Below are positions 1 through 5,189 of a stretch of 5,189 nt of DNA, piece after piece. This DNA is from Bacteroidales bacterium (GTDB taxonomy: Bacteria; Bacteroidota; Bacteroidia; Bacteroidales; UBA932), in assembly GCA_024401915.1 (NCBI GenBank), contig JAKSKA010000112.1, positions 1 through 5,189 on the forward strand. The letters are read 5' to 3'. The notes below the pieces were generated by a model. The model saw nothing but the letters and a program-made list of their open reading frames with translations, had not been told where the DNA came from and made no database searches. Position 1 is the stretch's first letter, and each line of letters starts with the position of its first letter. A program made the translations under genes and the position numbers.

Positions 1-444
1 GATGGTGGGGCCGAGCGAAGCGAGGAGTCGGTCGGACCGGCACCCTGCCACGATGGCGGCGACTGCTATGCTGCAGCATCCGGCAGGGACGCTTCCTTCA
101 ATATCGAATTCGTGCCGATGCGCGGCGACTTCTCCCGCGGCATCTTCGCGACAGCGGTCTGCAACTGCCCCGAGCTGGGCGAGGATGAAGCCGTGGCTCT
201 GTACAACGATTATTATCGCGACGCTGCATTCACCTTTGTCTGCAACCATCCGGTGGACCTCAAGGAGGTCGTGAACACCAACAAGGCCCTTGTCCACCTG
301 GAGAAGCACGGAACGAAACTGGTGGTCACCGCCGTTATCGACAACCTGCTCAAAGGGGCCTCCGGCCAGGCTGTCCAGAATATGAACCTTATCTTCGGAC
401 TTCCGGAGAATACCGGACTCAAACTCAAAGCATCCGCATTCTGA
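1..444 (+). CDS. argC: N-acyl-gamma-glutamyl-phosphate reductase (ArgC), C-terminal part
   Basis: This is the 3' end of argC, open at the left edge, with 147 residues visible. ArgC is the cytoplasmic NADPH-dependent enzyme that reduces N-acyl-glutamyl 5-phosphate to the semialdehyde, the third step of arginine synthesis. The visible part contains the family's C-terminal landmarks: FVPMRGDFSRGIFAT (residues 37-51), VNTNK (91-95) and DNLLKGASGQAVQNMN (114-129), the strongest ArgC fingerprint. The NADP-binding domain and the catalytic Cys would lie upstream, outside the window. Residues 1-30 do not resemble ArgC, where a His-rich segment with a 'PEI'-like motif is usual; a frameshift or a chimeric edge is possible there. 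The stop codon overlaps the argD start as TGATG. In Bacteroidota the acyl group is probably succinyl rather than acetyl (family knowledge plus inference from the carbamoyltransferase downstream). The identity is secure from about position 90 onward. Confidence 0.93.
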   Translation, partial: DGGAERSEESVGPAPCHDGGDCYAAASGRDASFNIEFVPMRGDFSRGIFATAVCNCPELGEDEAVALYNDYYRDAAFTFVCNHPVDLKEVVNTNKALVHLEKHGTKLVVTAVIDNLLKGASGQAVQNMNLIFGLPENTGLKLKASAF

Positions 445-1567
445 TGGAACTATTTGACGTATATTCGCTTTTCGACGTTACGCCCGTACGCGCACAGGGC
501 TGCCGCGTGTGGGACGACAAGGGACAGGAATATCTTGATCTCTACGGCGGTCACGCCGTCATCTCCATAGGCCACAGCCACCCGCATTATATAGAAGCAA
601 TTACCGGGCAGCTCGGAAAGATCGGCTTCTATTCCAACAGCGTCGTGAACCCTCTCCAGAAGGAACTCGCCGCCAGGCTCGGGGCCGCTTCCGGATATGA
701 GGACTACTCGCTGTTCCTCGACAATTCCGGAGCCGAATCGAACGAGAACGCCCTCAAGCTCGCATCCTTCCACACCGGGAAGGACCGTGTCATAGCGTTC
801 CACAAGAGCTTCCACGGCCGTACGTCAGGAGCCGTGGCGGTCACCGACAACCCGAAGATACAATCACCATTCAACAGCTGCCACAAGGTCAGCTTCTGCG
901 AGCTGGGCGATTCCGAAGCCGTCGAAGCGGAACTGGAGAAAGGTGATGTCGCAGCCGTGATCATAGAAGGAATACAGGGCTGCGGCGGCATCAATATCCC
1001 TTCCGACGATTTCCTGAAGACCCTTGATTTCCTGTGCCACAAATACGGCGTCGTGCTCATCCTTGACGAGGTCCAGTCCGGCTATGGCAGGACGGGACGT
1101 TTCTTCGCGCACCAGTGGGCCGGAATCAGGCCCGGGATCATCACGATGGGAAAGGGTATAGCGAACGGCTTCCCCTGCGGCGGCATACTCATAAGCCCTG
1201 AATTCACTGCAACCAAGGGAATGCTCGGGACCACCTTCGGCGGCAATACCTCGCGATGTCGGCGGCGCTCGCCGTCCTCGACGTGATAGAAGAGGAGAAG
1301 CTGATCGACAACTCACGCGAAGTGGGGGATTTCCTGCTCCGCAACATTCCCTCGTCGCCGGCCATCAAGGAAGTGCGCGGACGCGGACTGATGATAGGCA
1401 TCGAATTCAACGGCCCCGTGGCCGAGATAAGGAGGAAACTCCTTTTCGAGAAACACATATTCACCGGAGTGGCCGGGACAAATATGGTCCGTCTGCTCGC
1501 GCCCCTGTGCCTCACGAAACAGCAGGCGGCGGTATTCTGCAATGAATTGGCAAACATACTGAACTGA
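444..1567 (+). CDS. argD: N-acylornithine aminotransferase (ArgD), interrupted by a single-base frameshift
   Basis: ArgD is a class III PLP-dependent aminotransferase that converts N-acylglutamate semialdehyde plus glutamate to N-acylornithine and 2-oxoglutarate in the cytoplasm. The first frame (444 to about 1247) carries DNSGAESNE (residues 93-101), HKSFHGRT (120-127), EGIQG (175-179), the PLP-contacting LDEVQSGYGRTG (207-218), the Schiff-base lysine K237 in TMGKG, and TTFGGN (263-268). After N268 the frame degenerates to an Arg/Ser-rich tail and stops at 1286. The expected continuation, LAMSAALAVLDVIEEE, resumes in another frame from 1250 and runs to the stop at 1565-1567, including the C-terminal RGRGLMIGIEF motif. 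Restoring one base gives 374 residues, the usual ArgD length. Both halves are well conserved, so a sequencing or assembly error, or a very recent mutation, is more likely than an old pseudogene. The start ATG at 444 overlaps the argC stop and the stop overlaps the next start, both as TGATG. Alternative start codons are not needed, since MELFDVYSLFDV matches the family N-terminus. Confidence 0.93.
1245..1252 (+). other. Probable one-base deletion (frameshift site) in argD
   Basis: The codon for N268 of the GGN motif (1245-1247) is followed by only two bases (AC) before the frame CTC GCG ATG TCG, which encodes the expected L-A-M-S. One base is missing between 1247 and 1250. Inserting C or T would give His or Tyr, both common after GGN in this family. 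The site is not a recognisable slippery heptamer and has no homopolymer longer than two, so programmed frameshifting is not supported. Confidence 0.85.
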
Positions 1568-2529
1568 TGAGATCTTTTTTCCACGTATCGGACATAGGTG
1601 ACCTCGGGACTGCTCTCGAGGAGGCCCGCCAGGTCAAGCGGACACCTTTCGCCTGGAAGGCCCTCGGCGAGAACAAGACCATAATGCTGGTGTTCTTCAA
1701 CAGCAGCCTGCGCACGCGCCTGAGCAGCCAGAAGGCCGCCCTCAATCTGGGAATGAGCCCCATTGTGCTCAATATCGGACAGGACAGCTGGAAGCTCGAG
1801 ACGGAACTGGGAGTCGTGATGGACGGCGACAAGTCGGAACACCTGCGCGAAGCCATCCCCGTGATGGCCAGCTATTGCGACATCATAGGCGTGAGGTCCT
1901 TCGCAGGCCTCCAGGACAGGGAATTCGACTATGCCGAGACCATCCTGAACCAGTTCGTCGAGTACTCCGGAAAGCCGGTGATCAGTCTCGAGTCCGCCAC
2001 TGTCCATCCCTGTCAGGCCTTCGCCGACCTCATCACGATAGAAGAATACAGGACCGTGCGCCGGCCCAAGGTCGTCCTGACCTGGGCACCCCATCCCAAG
2101 GCCCTGCCTCAGGCCGTTCCCAACTCGTTCGCGGAATGGATGAACGCGGCCGACGTGGATTTCGTCATCGCACAGCCCGAAGGCTATGAACTCGACCCCC
2201 GCTTCGCAGGGAATGCCAGGATAGAATATGACCAGATGAAGGCGCTCGAAGGCGCGGACTTCGTGTACGCGAAGAACTGGAGCTGCCCCGGCGTCACCAA
2301 TCCCGCCGATTACGGCCGTATACTGAGCCGCGATATGGGATGGACGGTCGATGCGGCACATATGGCCGTGACCAACCATGCCTATTTTATGCATTGCCTC
2401 CCCGTGCGCCGCAATATGATAGTGTCGGACGAAGTGATCGATTCGCCACGCAGCCTCGTGATACCCGAGGCCGCCAACCGTGTCGTGTCGGCCCAGGTGG
2501 TAATGAAAAGAATGTTGGAAAGTCTATGA
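1567..2529 (+). CDS. argF': N-succinylornithine carbamoyltransferase (ArgF'-type)
   Basis: This 320-residue protein belongs to the aspartate/ornithine carbamoyltransferase family. It transfers the carbamoyl group of carbamoyl phosphate to N-acylornithine, giving N-acylcitrulline. It resembles the Bacteroides fragilis succinylornithine enzyme across its whole length. The carbamoyl-phosphate loop is FFNSSLRTR (residues 43-51), followed by WKLE with W75, HPCQ (147-150), TWAPHP (172-177), YAKNW (234-238) and HCLPVRRN (276-283), the last replacing the HCLP loop of ordinary ornithine enzymes. The acyl-specificity position, Pro90 in B. fragilis and Glu92 in the Xanthomonas N-acetylornithine enzyme, is Ser90 here (MDGDKSEHL, 85-93). 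From published mutagenesis as I recall it, Ser at this position in the Xanthomonas enzyme gives succinylornithine activity, so N-succinylornithine is the likelier substrate (inference). The start ATG overlaps the argD stop and gives the family N-terminus (MRSFFHVSDIGDL). No Shine-Dalgarno sequence is visible, so translation is probably coupled to argD. Confidence 0.95.
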   Translation: MRSFFHVSDIGDLGTALEEARQVKRTPFAWKALGENKTIMLVFFNSSLRTRLSSQKAALNLGMSPIVLNIGQDSWKLETELGVVMDGDKSEHLREAIPVMASYCDIIGVRSFAGLQDREFDYAETILNQFVEYSGKPVISLESATVHPCQAFADLITIEEYRTVRRPKVVLTWAPHPKALPQAVPNSFAEWMNAADVDFVIAQPEGYELDPRFAGNARIEYDQMKALEGADFVYAKNWSCPGVTNPADYGRILSRDMGWTVDAAHMAVTNHAYFMHCLPVRRNMIVSDEVIDSPRSLVIPEAANRVVSAQVVMKRMLESL

Positions 2530-3308
2530 TAAGCGTAGTAAAGATCGGTGGTGCCGTGGTGGAGAACGAAGAGGCCCTGCAGGCCTTCTGTCGCGATTTC
2601 GCCGCCCTCGAAGGCCCGAAGCTGCTCGTCCACGGAGGCGGGGTGATGGCTTCGCGTCTCCAGGAGGCCCTGGGCCGGAAGCCTCTCAAGGTCGAGGGGC
2701 GCCGCGTCACGGATGCCGACACGCTGAAAACCGTGACAATGGTCTATTCGGGCTGGTGCAACAAGCACGTCTGCGCCCTGCTCCAGGCCTGCGGCTGCAA
2801 CGCGATCGGACTCTCGGGCTGCGACGGAAACGCGATTAGGGCTTCCCGGCGCGCTCCGAGGACCCTCGAAGACGGAATCACCGTCGTGGACTACGGCTTC
2901 GTCGGAGACGTGACTCCGGAGTCGGTGAACATTCCGTTCGTAAAGACGCTTCTCGATGCCGGCCTTACACCCGTCTTCTGCGCCATCAACCACGATGGAC
3001 AGGGCAACCTGCTGAATACCAATGCGGACACCATCGCCTCCTCTCTCGCTGCCGTCCTGAAGGCCAGGCTCATCTGCTGCTTCGAGCTCGACGGGGTGCT
3101 CTCCGACAGGAATGACAGCAGCTCACTGATACGTAATCTCACCCCTGACGGGTTCAGCGCGCTGAAGAGCAGCGGCGCCGTTTCCGAAGGGATGATACCG
3201 AAGATAGAAAACTGCCTCAAAGCACTGCGCGACGGTGCGGCGCAGGCAGTGATAAAGAACTCGAACGCTCTCGGCGACGCCGGGGCGGGGACATTCATCA
3301 GCCTATGA
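2526..3308 (+). CDS. argB: N-acylglutamate kinase (ArgB)
   Basis: ArgB, of the amino acid kinase family, phosphorylates N-acylglutamate at the gamma-carboxyl with ATP, the second step of the pathway. The 260-residue product has K6-IGG near the N-terminus, the substrate-binding VHGGG (35-39), EGRRVTD with R60, GLSGCDGN (95-102), GFVGDV (124-129), NTNADTIA (164-171), ELDGVLSD (187-194) and GMIPKI (222-227), with K226 as the likely ATP-phosphate-contacting lysine. The ATG at 2526 overlaps the preceding stop as ATGA. An in-frame ATG at 2340 lies deep inside argF' and would add 62 unrelated residues, so it is rejected. The protein starts directly at the first beta strand and lacks the N-terminal helix of arginine-inhibited kinases, which suggests the arginine-insensitive E. 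coli-like type (inference). It holds ten cysteines, which seems many for this family. In this pathway the substrate is probably N-succinylglutamate. Confidence 0.95.
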   Translation: MISVVKIGGAVVENEEALQAFCRDFAALEGPKLLVHGGGVMASRLQEALGRKPLKVEGRRVTDADTLKTVTMVYSGWCNKHVCALLQACGCNAIGLSGCDGNAIRASRRAPRTLEDGITVVDYGFVGDVTPESVNIPFVKTLLDAGLTPVFCAINHDGQGNLLNTNADTIASSLAAVLKARLICCFELDGVLSDRNDSSSLIRNLTPDGFSALKSSGAVSEGMIPKIENCLKALRDGAAQAVIKNSNALGDAGAGTFISL

Positions 3309-4396
3309 ACCAGCTACTTGCAGACTCCCTGACGCTCCTGCGCAAAATGGTCGCACAGCCTTCCGTCTCCGGCTGTGAGGGCACGGTCTGCTCCATCATC
3401 CTGGACGCGATGAAGGACTGGGGGATCGACTGCAAGCGTATCGAAAACAACATCATGGCGCGCTGCGACACTTTCGACTCGTCCCTCCCGACCCTGGCGC
3501 TCGACGCCCATCTCGACACCGTTCCCGCCGCCGCATCGTATTCACGCAACCCCGCCGACCCCGGCGACGACGCCGACAGGATCTGGGGCCTTGGCTCGAA
3601 CGACGACGGTGGCAGCGTAGTGGCGATGATCGCCGTCCTGCGCCATTTCAAGAGCGAGAAGCTGCCTTTCAACCTTGTCCTGACACTGTGCAGCGACGAG
3701 GAAAAGCTCTCCGCATACGAGCCTGCCGGCGCACGGCTCCTTTACCGCAAAGGCGGCGTTATGGACGAGCTGGACACACGCTGGGTGATAATAGGTGAAC
3801 CTACGGGAATGAAGGCCGCCAGCAGCGAACGCGGACTGCTTGTCCTTGATGGAGAGGCGACGGGGAAGAGCGGCCACGCTGCCCGTGACGAAGGCGAGAA
3901 TGCCCTCTACAAGGCCCTGGACGACATACAGAAGCTGCGCAGCTACGACTTCAGCCGCATCTCTCCGCTTATGGGGAAGGTGAAGCTCAGCGTCACACAG
4001 ATCTCTGCCGGGACAGCCCACAACGTCATCCCGGACCGCTGCCGCTTCGTGGTGGACATACGGCCGACGGAAGTCTACACTCCCGCCGAAATCCTCGAAC
4101 TGCTCCAGGCCGAGGTGGGCAGCACCCTGACGGCACGCAGGCTGACCAACCACTCCTCTGCGACGCCGGCGGACTCGCCCCTGCTCAAGGCGGCAGCCCG
4201 CTGCGGTCTCGAGACCTTCTCCTCGCCCACGACATCCGACTGGCTTGCCGTGCGCTGCGACGCTCTGAAGATGGGGCCCGGCGATTCCGCACGCTCCCAC
4301 CACGCGGACGAATACATTTTGTGCAGTGAAATCGAACACGCTGTACGGACATATATCGATTTTATAAACAATTTCTATGGCAACATTGTGGAATAA
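3305..4396 (+). CDS. argE: M20-family N-acylcitrulline/N-acylornithine deacylase (ArgE/DapE-like)
   Basis: This is a 363-residue cytoplasmic metallopeptidase-type amidohydrolase of family M20 (ArgE/DapE/carboxypeptidase G2). The di-zinc site is complete: H69 and D71 in DAHLDTVPA, the bridging D100 in GLGSNDDGG, catalytic E132 and ligand E133 in SDEE, E165 in IGEPT, and H332 in ARSHHADEY. The dimerisation-domain histidine H191 (SGHAA) is also present, as is AGTAHNVIPD (235-244) typical of the lid domain. In an operon with an N-acylornithine carbamoyltransferase, the natural job is removal of the acyl group from N-acylcitrulline, probably N-succinylcitrulline, to release citrulline for ArgG. 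By sequence alone, N-acetylornithine deacetylase or succinyl-diaminopimelate desuccinylase (DapE) cannot be excluded, and the succinyl preference would bring it close to DapE chemistry. The start ATG at 3305 overlaps the argB stop as ATGA, and the 3' end overlaps argH by 20 bases. Confidence 0.9.
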   Translation: MNQLLADSLTLLRKMVAQPSVSGCEGTVCSIILDAMKDWGIDCKRIENNIMARCDTFDSSLPTLALDAHLDTVPAAASYSRNPADPGDDADRIWGLGSNDDGGSVVAMIAVLRHFKSEKLPFNLVLTLCSDEEKLSAYEPAGARLLYRKGGVMDELDTRWVIIGEPTGMKAASSERGLLVLDGEATGKSGHAARDEGENALYKALDDIQKLRSYDFSRISPLMGKVKLSVTQISAGTAHNVIPDRCRFVVDIRPTEVYTPAEILELLQAEVGSTLTARRLTNHSSATPADSPLLKAAARCGLETFSSPTTSDWLAVRCDALKMGPGDSARSHHADEYILCSEIEHAVRTYIDFINNFYGNIVE

Positions 4397-5189
4397 AGGT
4401 ACGGAGGCAAGCGCCAAGGTGGAGGAGTTCACGGTAGGGGATGACAGGATTCTTGACCGCAGACTCGCAAAATATGACGTGGAAGGCTCTGTAGCCCACA
4501 TCAAGATGCTCCATTCGATCGGGCTGCTGACCCGTGAGGAACTGGACGCGCTGCTGCCCGCCCTTGCGGAGATCTCGGCATCGGTCGAGGAGGGCCGCTT
4601 CGAGCTGGAGCCGGACGTGGAGGACATCCACTCCCAGGTCGAACTGCTGCTCACCCGCAAGCTCGGTGACGTGGGCAAGAAAATCCACTCCGGACGTTCG
4701 CGCAACGACCAGGTGCTCGTGGACATCAAGCTCTTCCTCAGGGACGAGCTGCTCTCGCTCCGCGCCCAGGTCCTGGAACTCTTCTCGACCCTCCAGGCGC
4801 TCAGCGACAGGTACGCCGACGTGCTGCTACCTGGCTATACCCACGGCCAGATGGCTATGCCCTCTTCCTTCGGAATGTGGTTCGGCGCCTATGCCGAAGC
4901 GCTCGTGAACGATATGTATATGCTGGAGGGTGCATTCAAGGTCGTGAACCGCAATCCGCTCGGCTCTGCCGCAGGCTACGGGAATTCCTTCCCGCTCGAC
5001 AGGGAGATGACAACGGAACTGCTCGGCTTCGCATCCCTTGACTGCAACTCGGTTGCAGCCCAGCTCTCGAGAGGCAAGTCCGAGAGGGCGGTCGCCTCGG
5101 CGATAGGCAGCATTGCGCTGACTCTCAATACGTTCGCGTCCGACTGCTGTATGTATACGTGTCCGAACTTCGGCTTCATCCATTTACCC
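4377..5189 (+). CDS. argH: Argininosuccinate lyase (ArgH), N-terminal part
   Basis: ArgH splits argininosuccinate into arginine and fumarate, the last step of the pathway. The frame from ATG 4377 stays open to the right edge, giving 271 residues of a protein usually about 445-460 long. The N-terminus MATLWNKGT matches the Bacteroidota form of the family. Diagnostic segments are AKYDVEGSVAH (31-41), EDIHSQVE (82-89), SGRSRNDQV (105-113), PGYTHGQ (152-158) with the conserved catalytic-region H156, NPLGSAAGYG (193-202) and FPLDRE (205-210). The window ends at PNFGFIHLP, just before the expected GSSxMPxKKNxD signature with the catalytic Ser loop, so its integrity cannot be judged. The start lies inside the end of argE in another frame, in an AT-rich stretch without a Shine-Dalgarno sequence. 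The ATG choice is supported because the Leu-Trp motif follows immediately. Confidence 0.94.
   Translation, partial: MATLWNKGTEASAKVEEFTVGDDRILDRRLAKYDVEGSVAHIKMLHSIGLLTREELDALLPALAEISASVEEGRFELEPDVEDIHSQVELLLTRKLGDVGKKIHSGRSRNDQVLVDIKLFLRDELLSLRAQVLELFSTLQALSDRYADVLLPGYTHGQMAMPSSFGMWFGAYAEALVNDMYMLEGAFKVVNRNPLGSAAGYGNSFPLDREMTTELLGFASLDCNSVAAQLSRGKSERAVASAIGSIALTLNTFASDCCMYTCPNFGFIHLP

Larger units (their letters stand above)
1..5189 (+). other. Compact overlapping arginine operon (argC-D-F'-B-E-H)
   Basis: Six genes share one strand with no intergenic base. The junctions are TGATG at 442-446 and 1565-1569, ATGA at 2526-2529 and 3305-3308, and a 20-base overlap at 4377-4396. No terminator hairpin or internal promoter is visible, and there is no room for one outside coding sequence. 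None of the internal starts has a convincing Shine-Dalgarno sequence; the nearest is GGAAAG at 2517-2522, only three bases before the argB start. This fits a single transcript with termination-reinitiation coupling. The promoter and any ArgR operator must lie upstream of the window. Confidence 0.85.

Noticed and set aside
1245..1290. Programmed ribosomal frameshifting in argD
   Set aside because: There is no slippery heptamer and no homopolymer run at the junction, and ArgD is not known to need recoding. A missing base explains it more simply.
1256..1567. A separate small gene starting at ATG 1256
   Set aside because: Its translation is the C-terminal domain of ArgD continuing exactly where the upstream frame leaves off, so it is a fragment of argD and not an independent gene.
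1204..2394. A 396-codon open frame on the - strand opposite argD/argF'
   Set aside because: It lies antisense to the well-identified carbamoyltransferase, shows no family motifs, and is the kind of long antisense frame expected in GC-rich codon-biased genes.
2340..2525. An N-terminal extension of ArgB from ATG 2340
   Set aside because: The extra 62 residues lie within the conserved 3' end of argF' in another frame and match nothing in the kinase family, while ATG 2526 gives the usual start.
3542..4729. A 395-codon open frame on the - strand opposite argE/argH
   Set aside because: It crosses the argE-argH junction antisense, is Ser- and Arg-rich at the start without domain motifs, and is explained by codon bias of the + strand genes.
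4534..4908. An Arg/Ser-rich + strand frame of 124 codons inside argH
   Set aside because: It overlaps the well-supported ArgH frame and has the low-complexity composition typical of out-of-frame reading in GC-rich DNA.
1..5189. A novel defence, mobile or CRISPR-like system
   Set aside because: Every base is accounted for by arginine-pathway coding sequence. I found no direct repeats, inverted repeats, transposase motifs, integration sites or RNA genes.

Overview
This window is one dense block of arginine-biosynthesis genes, all on the + strand and without any intergenic space. The order is argC (3' part only), argD, an argF'-type carbamoyltransferase, argB, an M20-family deacylase (argE) and argH (5' part only). 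The sequence is GC-rich. Three things point to the phylum Bacteroidota, probably a GC-rich member of Bacteroidales: the carbamoyltransferase is of the Bacteroides N-succinylornithine type rather than the ordinary ornithine type, the protein sequences read like Bacteroidales homologues, and the gene starts lack convincing Shine-Dalgarno sequences. The genus cannot be named from the sequence alone.

Region by region: positions 1-444 hold the C-terminal part of N-acyl-glutamyl-phosphate reductase, whose first ~30 visible residues do not look like ArgC. Positions 444-1567 hold the acylornithine aminotransferase, split by what looks like a single missing base near 1248. Positions 1567-2529 encode the acylornithine carbamoyltransferase. 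Positions 2526-3308 encode acylglutamate kinase. Positions 3305-4396 encode a zinc-dependent deacylase. Positions 4377-5189 encode the first 271 residues of argininosuccinate lyase, which runs off the window just before its signature motif.

Together the genes cover the acylated route. ArgB phosphorylates N-acylglutamate, ArgC reduces it to the semialdehyde, ArgD transaminates it to N-acylornithine, ArgF' carbamoylates that to N-acylcitrulline, the M20 enzyme removes the acyl group to give citrulline, and ArgH completes arginine synthesis after ArgG. The acyl group is probably succinyl, because residue 90 of the carbamoyltransferase is not Glu. The first step (an acylglutamate synthase), argG and any regulator are not in the window. 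Every one of the five gene junctions overlaps (TGATG, TGATG, ATGA, ATGA and a 20-base overlap), which implies one transcript with coupled translation.

I see no RNA gene, mobile element, CRISPR array, terminator or promoter. The content is mostly known biology. The points worth a second look are the argD frameshift, the Ser at the carbamoyltransferase specificity position, the doubtful 5' edge of argC and the unusually compact operon.
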